From an uncultured Clostridium sp. (GTDB lineage: Bacteria > Bacillota > Clostridia > Lachnospirales > Lachnospiraceae): 64,000 nucleotides of DNA. A program made the translations under genes and the position numbers. The DNA lies in contig CALAAS010000053.1 in assembly GCA_937885015.1 (NCBI GenBank), positions 8,600 through 72,599 on the forward strand, in the 5' to 3' direction. Within the stretch, counting starts at the first letter, position 1; every line of letters starts with the position of its first letter. The notes below the pieces were generated by a model. It saw nothing but the letters and a program-made list of their open reading frames with translations, ran no database searches and had not been told where the DNA came from. Positions 36,044-46,922 of the stretch are shown piece by piece.

Positions 36044-38167
36044 TTACTCATTCCGTTCGGAATGTTTCTCTCCTTTACCGGAAAGATCGCCCGGCTTCAT
36101 GCTCAGGTTGATACGGCCCATCTTATCCACTTCGATTACCTTAACCGTAACCTCATCGCCGATATTTACCACATCCTCAACCTTGGCCACACGTTTATCA
36201 GACAGCTTGGAGATATGAACCATACCATCCTTGTTTGGTGCCAGTTCCACAAATGCGCCAAAATTCATCAGACGCACAACCGTACCCGTCAGGATCTGTC
36301 CCGGCTCAATATCTGTCACGATGCTTTTGATGATCTGAATCGCCTTGTCGATCATCTCCTGATCCGTACCGCAGACAGAAACACTTCCGTCCTCTTCGAT
36401 GTCAATCTTCACGCCGGTCTGCTCAATAATCTTATTGATAACCTTGCCCTGCTTTCCAACCACATCGCCGATCTTCTGAGGATCGATGGAAATCTGAACG
36501 ATCTTCGGAGCATATTTGCTGACTTCTTTTCTCGGCTCAGAAATAACCGGAGCCATAATCTCATCCAGAATATAAAGTCTTGCCTCTCTCGTCTTGGCAA
36601 TAGCCTCCTCGATAATGGGGCGTGTCAAACCGTGAATCTTAATATCCATCTGAATGGACGTAATACCCTTGTGGGTTCCGCCCACCTTAAAGTCCATATC
36701 GCCGAAGAAATCTTCCAGACCCTGAATATCTGTCAAAACGATATAGTCATCATCCGTCTCGCCAGTTACCAGACCGCAGGAAATACCTGCCACCGGTGCC
36801 TTGATTGGAACACCTGCCGCCATCAGGGACAGAGTAGATGCACAGATGCTGGCCTGGGACGTGGAACCATTGGACTCCATCGTCTCAGATACCGTGCGGA
36901 TTGCGTAGGGGAACTCCTCCTCAGACGGAAGCACCGGAACCAGGGCACGCTCTGCCAGGGCACCATGGCCGATCTCCCGGCGTCCCGGTCCTCTGGAAGG
37001 TTTCGTCTCGCCTACGGAATAGGACGGGAAATTGTAATGGTGCATATAGCGCTTGGAGGTCTCATTTTCATCCAGACCATCCAGTCTCTGGGCCTCAGAA
37101 AGCGGAGCCAGCGTACAGATATTTAAAATCTGTGTCTGTCCTCTCGTAAACATACCGGAGCCGTGTACCCGAGGAAGAATGTCAATCTCTGCAGCCAGCG
37201 GACGGATCTCTGTGATGCCGCGGCCGTCCGGACGCTTGTGATCCTTCAGAATCATCTTGCGAACCGTCTTTTTCTGGTACTGATATACTGCCTCGCCCAG
37301 CACAGCCAGCCACTCTTCCTTCTCTGCAAATGCCTCCTCCAGGCGCTCGGTAATGGCGCGGATATTGGCCTCTCTCTTCTGCTTTTCGTCCGTGAATACG
37401 GCCTCTTCCATCTCCTCCGGCGGAACCAGTCTGCGAATCTCTTCAAACAGCTCTTCCGGAACGGCACAGCTCTCGTAGGTGTGCTTTTCCTTTCCGCACT
37501 CTGCCACAATGGTATCAATAAACCGGATGATCTCCTGGTTTACCTCGTGAGCTTTGAAGATTGCGTCAATCATCACATTCTCCGGAACCTCTTTCGCGCC
37601 GGCCTCAATCATGATGACCTTTTCTCTCGTGGAAGCAACCGTCAGAGCCATATCAGAAACCTTCTTCTGCTCATTGGTGGGGTTGATAACAAACTCGCCG
37701 TCAATCAGGCCAACCTGGGTGGTTGCACAGGGACCGTCAAAGGGAATGTCGGAGATGCAGGTCGCAATGGCAGAACCCAGCATAGCCGTATACTCCGGAC
37801 TGCAGTCCGGATCCACAGAAAGAACCAGATTGTTCAGCGTCACATCATTTCTGTAATCCTTGGGGAACAGAGGACGCATAGGGCGGTCAATGACGCGGGA
37901 TGTCAGAATGGCATTCTCCGAAGCCTTTCCCTCTCTCTTATTAAAACCTCCGGGGATCTTTCCCACGGAGTACATCTTCTCCTCATACTCCACGCTCAGC
38001 GGAAAAAAGTCAATCCCGTCACGGGGTTTGTCCGAAGCCGTAGCCGTGGACAGCACGGTCGTATCGCCGTAATGCATAAATGCAGCGCCATTGGCCTGAG
38101 CAGCTACCCGTCCCACATCTACAGTCAGGGTTCTGCCGGCCAGTTCCATCGAAAAACTCTTGTACAT
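36044..38167 (-). CDS. pnp: Polyribonucleotide nucleotidyltransferase
   Basis: This 707-residue PNPase degrades RNA 3' to 5' using phosphate. Two RNase PH domains (about 1-230 and 310-540), a helical linker, a KH domain (VVGKQGKVINKIIEQTGVKIDI, about 565-590 region) and an S1 domain (GTVVRLMNFGAFVELAPNKDGMVHISKL) are in normal order. The catalytic-site stretch ICGL-type is seen as AGISCGLVTGETDD. It follows rpsO, the classical rpsO-pnp arrangement. The 180-nt leader between them can fold into a long stem-loop like those used in PNPase autocontrol. Confidence 0.97.
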   Translation of the reverse strand: MYKSFSMELAGRTLTVDVGRVAAQANGAAFMHYGDTTVLSTATASDKPRDGIDFFPLSVEYEEKMYSVGKIPGGFNKREGKASENAILTSRVIDRPMRPLFPKDYRNDVTLNNLVLSVDPDCSPEYTAMLGSAIATCISDIPFDGPCATTQVGLIDGEFVINPTNEQKKVSDMALTVASTREKVIMIEAGAKEVPENVMIDAIFKAHEVNQEIIRFIDTIVAECGKEKHTYESCAVPEELFEEIRRLVPPEEMEEAVFTDEKQKREANIRAITERLEEAFAEKEEWLAVLGEAVYQYQKKTVRKMILKDHKRPDGRGITEIRPLAAEIDILPRVHGSGMFTRGQTQILNICTLAPLSEAQRLDGLDENETSKRYMHHYNFPSYSVGETKPSRGPGRREIGHGALAERALVPVLPSEEEFPYAIRTVSETMESNGSTSQASICASTLSLMAAGVPIKAPVAGISCGLVTGETDDDYIVLTDIQGLEDFFGDMDFKVGGTHKGITSIQMDIKIHGLTRPIIEEAIAKTREARLYILDEIMAPVISEPRKEVSKYAPKIVQISIDPQKIGDVVGKQGKVINKIIEQTGVKIDIEEDGSVSVCGTDQEMIDKAIQIIKSIVTDIEPGQILTGTVVRLMNFGAFVELAPNKDGMVHISKLSDKRVAKVEDVVNIGDEVTVKVIEVDKMGRINLSMKPGDLSGKGEKHSERNE

Positions 38168-38351
38168 TTCGTATCTCCTTTCTTAAACAAATACCGTCTG
38201 TGAAGCGGTGGTGTTCTGCAGAAGATTCCGAAACTACTGCTCTGCCTGCAATACATGACGGCTCTTACAGGTACAGCAGCGGTCTCGGGAAAATTCTTCC
38301 ACATAACAGAGCATCTGCCTTGCAGAATTCCCGCTTCTTTTAATAAACAAC

Positions 38352-38373
38352 TAGGGTGGATTGCTCCACCCTA
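38352..38373 (-). terminator. Terminator or attenuator downstream of rpsO
   Basis: A perfect 9-bp stem TAGGGTGGA/TCCACCCTA with a 4-nt loop lies 10 nt past the rpsO stop, followed on the minus strand by TTGTTTATT. Confidence 0.75.
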
Positions 38374-38383
38374 AGTTCTTTCA

Positions 38384-38650
38384 TTACTTTCTGATACCCA
38401 GTTTCTCAATTAAAGCACGGTAGCCTTCCAGGTCAGACTCTTTTAAGTAGTCAAGAAGACCACGTCTCTGACCTACCATCTTTAACAGACCGCGTCTGGA
38501 ATGATGATCCTTCTGGTTGTTCTTTAAATGCTCGGTCAGTTCAGCGATTCTGGCTGTTAAGATTGCGATCTGAACCTCGGGAGATCCCGTATCGCCAGGC
38601 TGTCTGCCGTACTCTGCAATGATAGCTGCTTTCTTTTCCTTAGAAATCAT
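38384..38650 (-). CDS. rpsO: 30S ribosomal protein S15
   Basis: This 88-residue protein has the standard S15 sequence: [24 protein letters not shown], then the 16S rRNA-binding [21 protein letters not shown]. It binds the central domain of 16S rRNA. The leader between its promoter (38747-38775) and the ATG is about 90 nt and contains complementary CCGGTGC/GCACCCGG segments, as expected for translational autoregulation by S15. Confidence 0.98.
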   Translation of the reverse strand: MISKEKKAAIIAEYGRQPGDTGSPEVQIAILTARIAELTEHLKNNQKDHHSRRGLLKMVGQRRGLLDYLKESDLEGYRALIEKLGIRK

Positions 38651-38746
38651 GGTAATTTCCTCCTTAAAATAAAATCTTCTTACCGGGTGCTAAGTTTATG
38701 TCAGGAGTCCTCAAAAAACCGGGCACCGGCGTTTTCATACTTGGCA

Positions 38747-38775
38747 AGTATAACACATTCTTTTTTTAAAGTAAA
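38747..38775 (-). promoter_or_regulatory. Promoter of rpsO
   Basis: TTTACT, a 17-bp spacer and TATACT on the minus strand. Confidence 0.7.
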
Positions 38776-38854
38776 TCATTTTTTACCGGAACTTTTGCTT
38801 CTTTTTCTTTTTTGCAAAACCTTCCCATTTTGCCTTTGCTCAGATATTTTACCC

Positions 38855-40891
38855 TTACAGCTGAGAGCCAGGGCCAGTTCCTCCTCCGGTTCCCGGATCA
38901 GATGCCGGGCCTCCCGGCCTGCTTTCCAACTCTGCAGGCTGGCTGCTCTGTGTCGGAGACTGAGGTTTTTCTGTCGATGCAGGCGGTACCTCCGGCTGCC
39001 CAGGACTTATCGGCTGAGACGGTTTCTGCGGTTCTTCCGGCTGAGTCGGTTTCTGAGAATCTCCCGGTACAGGAGCGCTCTCCGGCTGAGACGGTACAGG
39101 CGCGCTCTCCGGCTGGGACGGTGCGGGCGCTGCGGTTTCCGGCGGCGTCGTGGAAGACGACGTATTCTTCTCTGTCCCTGCCAGATTATAGCAGAGCACC
39201 GGCATACCTGCGGAAATATTTTCAAATATTTTTTTAGCCACACTGTGAGGCAGGTTGATGCATCCATGGGATCCGCTGGTTTTATAGATCGTTCCGCCGA
39301 ACGAGCTTCTCCAGGTCGCATCATGCATCCCAATCCCGCCATTGAAAGGCATCCAGTAATCCACCGGAGTCCTGTAGTTCTCTCCCTTCAAGGTCGCATT
39401 CCGCTGCTTGTAGGTCAGCGGATAACTGCCCGCCGGAGTCCCCCAGCCCTTTGCCAGGTTCCCAGATACAAAATCCGATTCCACAATCAGATTTCCATCC
39501 TTGTAAAAAAACAGATGCTGCGCAGTCAGGTTAAGTTCCACGTATGTATCACCGTAATCATTTCCATCGTGACTTGCCGCCTTCTGGCTGTACACCGGCT
39601 CCCGCTCTGTACTCTGCCCACTGCGGATAATGGAAGCCAGCTCCTCAGCCTCGGCCGTCTGATTGATCTTCCAGCCATAGGTTCCACCCTTGATCTGCAC
39701 CGTCTGCCCATAGGAAGTCTTGAGCGTTTTAGCCTTATGAGCCGTATTATGAGCAATGGCCAGTTCTTCCACATACTGGGCAATCTTTCCGGAATCCAGA
39801 GCCACGCTTCCGTCTTCTCCCGGAAGCAGCCACTGATGAATCCTGTCGCCGTTCAATACCTCTCTGGCCTCTCCAAAGCGGTATGTTACTGTAACGGATG
39901 CGTACTGGTTCATGGCAGCCAGCTGCTCCGTCAGGCGCGAGTCATCTTCCCGTATCTCCGGATCCTTATAAACACCGGCCTCCTCCAGAGAAAGCTCCGG
40001 CTGAAGCTTCAAAATTGCCGTCTTTACAGCCTCCCGGAACTCATCCTCCTTAAGAACAGTTCCCTCCGTCTCCGGCACAATAGAATATCCCTGACCGGAT
40101 ACATAATCGGAAATCGCCGCATTGACCGGCTCCTTTATAAGAGCCGGATCCAATGCCTGCAGCGCTGTCAGCTGCTGTTCCAGCGCCGCCTCATCGTATG
40201 CAATCATGGTATCAATGGTGTATTCCTCCGGCTGGAACTGGTGCACCGGCCAGGCATACGGGTTCTGCTCAGCCAGGAGCTTTTCCAGGCCACCGTCAAA
40301 TTCCGGATGAAGCTCTATATTCTTTCCGGAAATCTCCTCACGCCTGTCATCCCGCTCCTGCAGGGTAAGAACATATCCGTCCACTCCAGCCGCGATCATT
40401 TTCTTTACTTCTTCCACAGAACAGCCAGACACATCCAGTCCGTTGATCTGTGTCCTGGGAAAAAAGGTACTTTTATACCGCTGCGCCATTCCCAGATAGG
40501 CGGCTGTGCCTATGACTATGATGCCCCCCAGAATCCCGGCGGCCACAGCAACTCTTTTTCCGGAAAAACCCTTTTTGTCTTCCCCACCCGCACCGGCTTC
40601 CACCGCCGCATTCATTCCAGCATTCTCCTGAATTCCTTCTTTTTCCTGCGCGGCTTCGGACATCTCCTTTTCACTTCTCTGCTGCTCTGCCTCCCGTGCA
40701 GCGCTGTACTTTTCAGCTGCGCCCTTTCTCCGACTTCTTCTCGCCCGGCTTCTTCCGCGCTGCGGCATCACAGAGCGTTCCTGCATCTCATCCAGATAGT
40801 CCCGCTCAAAACCCAAATCCTGTTCTCTATCACTCTCTGCCTCCCCCGGCTTACCGGGATCGCACTTTAATCTCTTCTCTCTCTCTGTCAT
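38855..40891 (-). CDS. L,D-transpeptidase (YkuD) with peptidoglycan-binding-like domains and Pro-rich tail
   Basis: This 678-residue protein has an Arg/Glu-rich cytoplasmic N-terminus (about 1-110), one membrane span (about 115-137) and two PG_binding_4-type repeats (about 150-390, the second with GRIHQWL and TYGWKIN). The YkuD domain comes near 430-560, with the catalytic SHGCINL around 541. Such enzymes make 3-3 crosslinks in peptidoglycan or attach proteins to it. Oddly, about 100 residues of Pro, Gln, Ser and Glu repeats follow the catalytic domain, so a surface-exposed tail is placed at the end rather than as a spacer. Confidence 0.92.
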   Translation of the reverse strand: MTEREKRLKCDPGKPGEAESDREQDLGFERDYLDEMQERSVMPQRGRSRARRSRRKGAAEKYSAAREAEQQRSEKEMSEAAQEKEGIQENAGMNAAVEAGAGGEDKKGFSGKRVAVAAGILGGIIVIGTAAYLGMAQRYKSTFFPRTQINGLDVSGCSVEEVKKMIAAGVDGYVLTLQERDDRREEISGKNIELHPEFDGGLEKLLAEQNPYAWPVHQFQPEEYTIDTMIAYDEAALEQQLTALQALDPALIKEPVNAAISDYVSGQGYSIVPETEGTVLKEDEFREAVKTAILKLQPELSLEEAGVYKDPEIREDDSRLTEQLAAMNQYASVTVTYRFGEAREVLNGDRIHQWLLPGEDGSVALDSGKIAQYVEELAIAHNTAHKAKTLKTSYGQTVQIKGGTYGWKINQTAEAEELASIIRSGQSTEREPVYSQKAASHDGNDYGDTYVELNLTAQHLFFYKDGNLIVESDFVSGNLAKGWGTPAGSYPLTYKQRNATLKGENYRTPVDYWMPFNGGIGMHDATWRSSFGGTIYKTSGSHGCINLPHSVAKKIFENISAGMPVLCYNLAGTEKNTSSSTTPPETAAPAPSQPESAPVPSQPESAPVPGDSQKPTQPEEPQKPSQPISPGQPEVPPASTEKPQSPTQSSQPAELESRPGGPASDPGTGGGTGPGSQL

Positions 40892-40955
40892 TCCATCTTT
40901 TCTCCCTTTCCCAACAATGGAATTGATTCAAATAAACAAATTTTTTCAATTTTTC

Positions 40956-40984
40956 ATTGTATCGGAGTTTACCCGGGAAGTCAA
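40956..40984 (-). promoter_or_regulatory. Promoter of the L,D-transpeptidase gene
   Basis: TTGACT, a 17-bp spacer and TACAAT on the minus strand, about 65 nt upstream of the ATG. Confidence 0.75.
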
Positions 40985-41053
40985 CTTACGAAACTCTGTC
41001 ATTTTTCCTAAAAAAATAGTAACAGGGCCTGTTATTTTTCTATAAAACAAAAG

Positions 41054-41099
41054 GTACGGAATATTGCGAAAACAAAATTTCTTTCACAATATTCCGTAC
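41054..41099 (-). terminator. Terminator of the hrcA-grpE-dnaK-dnaJ operon
   Basis: A perfect 13-bp stem GTACGGAATATTG/CAATATTCCGTAC lies 11 nt after the dnaJ stop, followed by CTTTTGTTTTAT on the minus strand. Confidence 0.85.
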
Positions 41100-41110
41100 T
41101 ATCGGCCATC

Positions 41111-42253
41111 CTACTTGAACAGCCCCTTCTTTTTATGTTTTTCCGGCTCCGGCGTGATTCCATTCATGGCATCGTCGAACCGTTTCAGTGCCTCCCTCTG
41201 CGCCTCATTCATACGCTCCGGCACCTGTACTACCAGAGTCACAAAATGATCGCCCCGGACATTCCGATTGCGAAGGGACGGAACGCCTTTTCCCTTCAGG
41301 CGAACCCGTGTATCCGTCTGGGTTCCTGCTTTTACCTCATACTCCACTTCACCGTCCACGGTCTTGATCCGGATCGGGCCGCCCAGAGCCGCCTTCGCAA
41401 AGGAAATCGGCACAGTCGAGAAAATCGTCGTATCCTGGCGTTTGAAAATCGGATGCGGAGAAACCACAACCTGAACCAGAAGATCGCCCCGCTCGCCTCC
41501 ATTGACGCCGGGTTCTCCATTTCCGCGGTCCCGCAGGCTCTGCCCATTATCAATACCAGCCGGGATCGTAACTTTAATTTTCTTTCTCTTTGTCACAAAA
41601 CCCGTTCCATAGCAGTCCGGACACTTTTCCTTGATAATCTTTCCGGTTCCGCCGCAATCCGGACACGTCTGCACATTCTGAATCTGCCCGAAGAAGGACT
41701 GCTGGGTGTACATGATTTTTCCTTTTCCGTTACATTTGGAACAGGTCTGGGACTGAGTTCCCGGTTTTGCTCCCGTTCCCTGGCACTTGCCACAGGTTTC
41801 CTTCAGATTCAGCTCCAGCTCTTTCTCGCAGCCAAAAATAGCCTCCTCAAACGTAATACGAACGCTGGTCCGCACATCCGCTCCCCGCATCGGGCCGTTG
41901 CTTCTTCCTCCACGGCTGCGGCCGCCGCCAAAAATATCGCCGAAAATATCGCCGAAAATATCGCCCATATCCGCGCCATTGAAGTCAAAGCCGCCGAAAC
42001 CGCCGGCTCCGCCTGCACCACCTTCAAAAGCCGCGTGGCCAAACTGATCGTACTGACGTCTCTTTTCCGGGTCGCTCAGCACGCTATAGGCCTCGGAGGC
42101 CTCCTTAAACTTTTCAGCTGCCGCCTGATCACCTGGATTTGCATCTGGGTGATATTTTTTTGCCAATGTTCTATATGCCTTCTTCAGGGCCGCATCATCC
42201 GCATCCCGGGAAACGCCTAAGACTTCATAGTAATCTCTCTTACTCTCTGCCAT
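41111..42253 (-). CDS. dnaJ: Chaperone protein DnaJ
   Basis: This 380-residue class I J-protein has a J domain (about 1-70) with HPD in [11 protein letters not shown] Gly/Phe-rich segment ([14 protein letters not shown]) and four CxxCxGxG zinc motifs (about 145-210: [32 protein letters not shown]) follow, and the C-terminal substrate-binding domains complete it. It delivers clients to DnaK and stimulates its ATPase. It is the last gene of the heat-shock operon. Confidence 0.98.
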   Translation of the reverse strand: MAESKRDYYEVLGVSRDADDAALKKAYRTLAKKYHPDANPGDQAAAEKFKEASEAYSVLSDPEKRRQYDQFGHAAFEGGAGGAGGFGGFDFNGADMGDIFGDIFGDIFGGGRSRGGRSNGPMRGADVRTSVRITFEEAIFGCEKELELNLKETCGKCQGTGAKPGTQSQTCSKCNGKGKIMYTQQSFFGQIQNVQTCPDCGGTGKIIKEKCPDCYGTGFVTKRKKIKVTIPAGIDNGQSLRDRGNGEPGVNGGERGDLLVQVVVSPHPIFKRQDTTIFSTVPISFAKAALGGPIRIKTVDGEVEYEVKAGTQTDTRVRLKGKGVPSLRNRNVRGDHFVTLVVQVPERMNEAQREALKRFDDAMNGITPEPEKHKKKGLFK

Positions 42254-42289
42254 GTCAGGTCTTCCTTCCTAAATACCCGCAAACGGGCC

Positions 42290-42358
42290 CGGGGTGCCAT
42301 AAAGGGAAGATCTGCAGCTGATCCTGCATCTATCTCCCTCTATGGCCTCCCGACCCCG
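42290..42358. other. Long imperfect hairpin between dnaK and dnaJ
   Basis: CGGGGT pairs with ACCCCG, and the inner GCCATA/TATGGC and AGGGA/TCCCT segments continue the stem. No strong T-run follows, so it is more likely an mRNA processing or stability element than a full terminator. Confidence 0.5.
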
Positions 42359-42383
42359 AGTGTGTTTTTACTTCCTGCTTATC

Positions 42384-44297
<1,914 letters not shown>

Positions 44298-44328
44298 TTA
44301 TAATGATGTTTCTTAAAACCTGTAACCT

Positions 44329-44958
44329 TTAATTTGCTACCTTGACCATGCTGTGGCGTACCACGCTGTCCCGGTAAAGATATCCCTTCTGGAATTCCTC
44401 CACAATGATATTCTCTCCGACCGCTTCATCATCCACATGCATCACTGCATTATGAAAATCCGGGTCAAATGGTTGATTCAGCGCTTCAATGGGTTTTACC
44501 CCCGCCTCCTCCAGCGTCGTCATAAGCTGCTTGTATATCTTATCCATTCCTTCAGCAAAGGCGTCTTTTACCTCCGCTTCCGAAACGGTTGCTAACCCTC
44601 TCTCGAAGTTATCCACCACCGGAAGAATTCTCTCGATGATGTCTTTGGCGCCAATCTCATACATGGCAGCCTTTTCTTTTTCTGTCCGCTTCCGGAAATT
44701 ATCAAACTCTGCCATATTGCGCTTCAGGCGATCCGTCAGTTCTTCGATCTGCTCATCTTTCTTATCTTTTTTTCTGGAGAAAAAACCCTTTTTCTCTTTC
44801 TCTCCTGCTGTCTCGGCCTCTGCCTCTGTATTCTCCGGCGTTTCGTCTGTTTCACCAGATTCCGGGCCAGGCGCCTGACAGGCTTCCTTTTCTTCTGCAC
44901 CGCTCACTTTCTCTTCATCCAGTGCCTTCTCCTTTGGATCTATCTCCTGCATCGTCAT
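44329..44958 (-). CDS. grpE: Nucleotide exchange factor GrpE
   Basis: This 209-residue protein has an acidic, disordered N-terminus (about 1-75), then a long coiled coil (EQIEELTDRLKRNMAEFDNFRKRTEKEK). The C-terminal beta domain includes GVKPIEALNQPFDPDFHNAVMH and VVEEFQKGYLYRDSVVRHSMVKV-type sequence (seen as VEEFQKGYLYRDSVVRHSMV). It releases ADP from DnaK. The order hrcA, grpE, dnaK, dnaJ is standard for Firmicutes. Confidence 0.98.
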   Translation of the reverse strand: MTMQEIDPKEKALDEEKVSGAEEKEACQAPGPESGETDETPENTEAEAETAGEKEKKGFFSRKKDKKDEQIEELTDRLKRNMAEFDNFRKRTEKEKAAMYEIGAKDIIERILPVVDNFERGLATVSEAEVKDAFAEGMDKIYKQLMTTLEEAGVKPIEALNQPFDPDFHNAVMHVDDEAVGENIIVEEFQKGYLYRDSVVRHSMVKVAN

Positions 44959-44973
44959 CTTTTCTCCCTGCCT

Positions 44974-46011
44974 TTACGTCTCTTTTTTAAATGTATCGTC
45001 TAACTGGTTCATCAGCGACCGAAGCGTGGAAACCACCTTGTCGTAATCCATCCGCTTGGGGCCTATGATTCCAATCGTTCCCCGCAGTCCGTCTCCCAGC
45101 TCGTAATTGGCCGTTACCACGCTGCAGTCCCGCATGGACTGGACCTGCGTCTCGCTTCCGATATAGACCTGAATCTCGTTCTTTTTCTTCTCTTCGCCTT
45201 CCTCTTCCGTCAGAAGTTCCTTCCAGAGTTCCTTGTGCTCCAGTGTATCCAGAAGTTCACTGGCCTTCTCTCCGGCCGAAAGCTCCGGATATTTGAAAAT
45301 ATTCGTCGCACCTTCGGTGTAAATCTGAAGGTCTTCCTCTCCGGCCCGGATGGCCTCTGCCACCTCGCCCAGCACCAGATCCACCACCTGGCCCCGGCTT
45401 CCTGCCTGCCCCTTCATTCGGGTAATCACATCCAAATTGATTTGATCCATAGTCAGGCCATTGAGACCATTGTTCAAAAGGATGTTCAGATTCAGCATAT
45501 CCTCGTCCGTCAGATCTGCATCCAGGCTGACGATGGAGTTTTTAATGATATTCCCCTCCAGAACGGTTACGATCAGGAGTTTCCCCATCTCCACTCTGGA
45601 AAGCTGTACAAACTTAATTTTCGTCTGATGGTATCTGGGGCCGCTGATCAGCGTCGCGTAATTGGTATTGACCGCCAAGAGCTTCGCCATCTGTTTCAGA
45701 AGAAGCTCAACCCGATCCACCCGCTGAAGAACCAGCTCCCGCATCTCGGTAACCTCATCTTCTTTCTCCCGGATCAACTGATCCACATAAAAACGGTAAC
45801 CCTTATCAGAAGGAATCCGACCTGCAGAAGTGTGAGGCTGAATAATATACCCCAGTTCTTCCAAATCCGACATTTCATTCCGAATCGTCGCAGAACTGAG
45901 TTTCAGATCCGAATACTTGGAAATCGTTCTGGAACCAACCGGTTCTCCGGTTTCCAGATAGTTCTGGATAATCGCTTTTAATATTTTTATCTTTCTTTCA
46001 TCCAGTTCCAT
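44974..46011 (-). CDS. hrcA: Heat-inducible transcription repressor HrcA
   Basis: I take the ATG at 46011 (MELDERK; AAGGA about 10 nt upstream), giving 345 residues, rather than an in-frame ATG eight codons earlier. The winged-helix region (SRTISKYSDLKLSSATIRNEMSDLEELGYI, about 38-68) binds CIRCE, and the C-terminal part carries DYDKVVSTLRSLMNQLD. A CIRCE element lies upstream, so the operon is autoregulated. HrcA activity normally depends on GroE, which is not in the window. Confidence 0.97.
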   Translation of the reverse strand: MELDERKIKILKAIIQNYLETGEPVGSRTISKYSDLKLSSATIRNEMSDLEELGYIIQPHTSAGRIPSDKGYRFYVDQLIREKEDEVTEMRELVLQRVDRVELLLKQMAKLLAVNTNYATLISGPRYHQTKIKFVQLSRVEMGKLLIVTVLEGNIIKNSIVSLDADLTDEDMLNLNILLNNGLNGLTMDQINLDVITRMKGQAGSRGQVVDLVLGEVAEAIRAGEEDLQIYTEGATNIFKYPELSAGEKASELLDTLEHKELWKELLTEEEGEEKKKNEIQVYIGSETQVQSMRDCSVVTANYELGDGLRGTIGIIGPKRMDYDKVVSTLRSLMNQLDDTFKKET

Positions 46012-46069
46012 CGAACCGCATCCTTTCTGCGCCATCTGTTTTTATCGGCGGATTCTTCCTCTGTATTTG

Positions 46070-46096
46070 TTAGCACTCAACTACCTAGAGTGCTAA
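46070..46096. promoter_or_regulatory. CIRCE operator
   Basis: TTAGCACTC, nine bases, GAGTGCTAA: a perfect match to the consensus. It lies just downstream of the hrcA promoter and 59 nt before the chosen start codon, where bound HrcA would block transcription. Confidence 0.97.
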
Positions 46097-46110
46097 TATC
46101 TACACTTGAT

Positions 46111-46139
46111 ACTATATTACTTCCCCTATTATTTGTCAA
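46111..46139 (-). promoter_or_regulatory. Sigma-A promoter of the hrcA operon
   Basis: TTGACA, a 17-bp spacer and TATAGT on the minus strand, directly upstream of CIRCE. Confidence 0.88.
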
Positions 46140-46235
46140 CTGATTTTTTTACTTTTCACGGTTTTTTTATAGTCAACGCTCCATGGCAAGGCTCGTCCTC
46201 CTTTTTGCAGAAAGTGTTGCCGCCTTCCAGGGGGG

Positions 46236-46263
46236 TTGACAAATAAAAAAAAACCGTTATAAT
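46236..46263 (+). promoter_or_regulatory. Promoter of the 3D-domain protein gene
   Basis: TTGACA, a 16-bp A-rich spacer and TATAAT, about 87 nt upstream of the ATG at 46350. It diverges from the hrcA promoter. Confidence 0.82.
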
Positions 46264-46349
46264 ACCTCTTTGTTGCTAAATTATTACAAATATGTTACAT
46301 TTGTTACATTTTGTAAAATCTTATTTCCAGCAACAGAAAGGACTGTTTT

Positions 46350-46922
46350 ATGAAACGGATATGGATACGAAAAACCCTTCTACTAACGATGACCTTTATG
46401 ATTCTTTATACAACCCCAGCTATGGCTTCTTCCTCTCAGACGCCGGATACCGGCCTGAATCAGACGGAAAGCCAGCCAAATGCCGGCATATCAGACAACA
46501 CCGGGACAGAAGTCCCAAATAAACCGGAAACAACTGCCGTTCTGAACGAAAATGAACAGGAAACTGCAGAGGGACAGAATGCAGGCGGGCAGGGACCTGA
46601 GGCCGGACAGGAAATCGGTGCTCCAGCCGGTGCTATTCCGCTCGGCGCCTTCCGCCTGACCGCCTACTGCCCCTGCCGCTCCTGCTCTGGACGATGGGGG
46701 CGCCATACCAGCTCCGGCGCCATTGCCTCATCCGGAAGAACCGTTGCCGTAGATCCTTCCGTCATTCCCATCGGCAGCCGCCTCTATATAAACGGAACTA
46801 TTTACACAGCGGAAGATGTCGGCGGCGGTGTCCGCGGCCGTCACGTTGATATTTTCTTTGATACCCACGGCCAGACACGCGCCTTCGGCTCTCAGGCAGC
46901 CGAAATCCATTTGGTTTCCTGA
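46350..46922 (+). CDS. Secreted 3D-domain cell-wall protein
   Basis: This 190-residue protein has a signal peptide ending about residue 27 (TPAMA-S). A low-complexity Glu/Asn/Gln/Gly linker follows, then a C-terminal 3D domain (about 97-190): FRLTAYCPC, VAVDPSVIPIGSRLYI, GTIYTAEDVGG and GRHVDIFFDTH, with the three aspartates that name the domain. This domain is the catalytic part of lytic transglycosylase-like MltA and of Sps/YabE-like proteins, so wall remodelling is likely. The last 31 bp overlap the amidase gene end to end. It is one of the few plus-strand genes here. Confidence 0.9.
   Translation: MKRIWIRKTLLLTMTFMILYTTPAMASSSQTPDTGLNQTESQPNAGISDNTGTEVPNKPETTAVLNENEQETAEGQNAGGQGPEAGQEIGAPAGAIPLGAFRLTAYCPCRSCSGRWGRHTSSGAIASSGRTVAVDPSVIPIGSRLYINGTIYTAEDVGGGVRGRHVDIFFDTHGQTRAFGSQAAEIHLVS

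Noticed and set aside
38687..40870. A 727-codon open frame on the plus strand
   Set aside because: It lies exactly opposite the L,D-transpeptidase gene, has an Arg/Leu/Ser-rich composition with no domain, and the opposite strand has clear catalytic motifs. The frame is an effect of GC-rich codon use.
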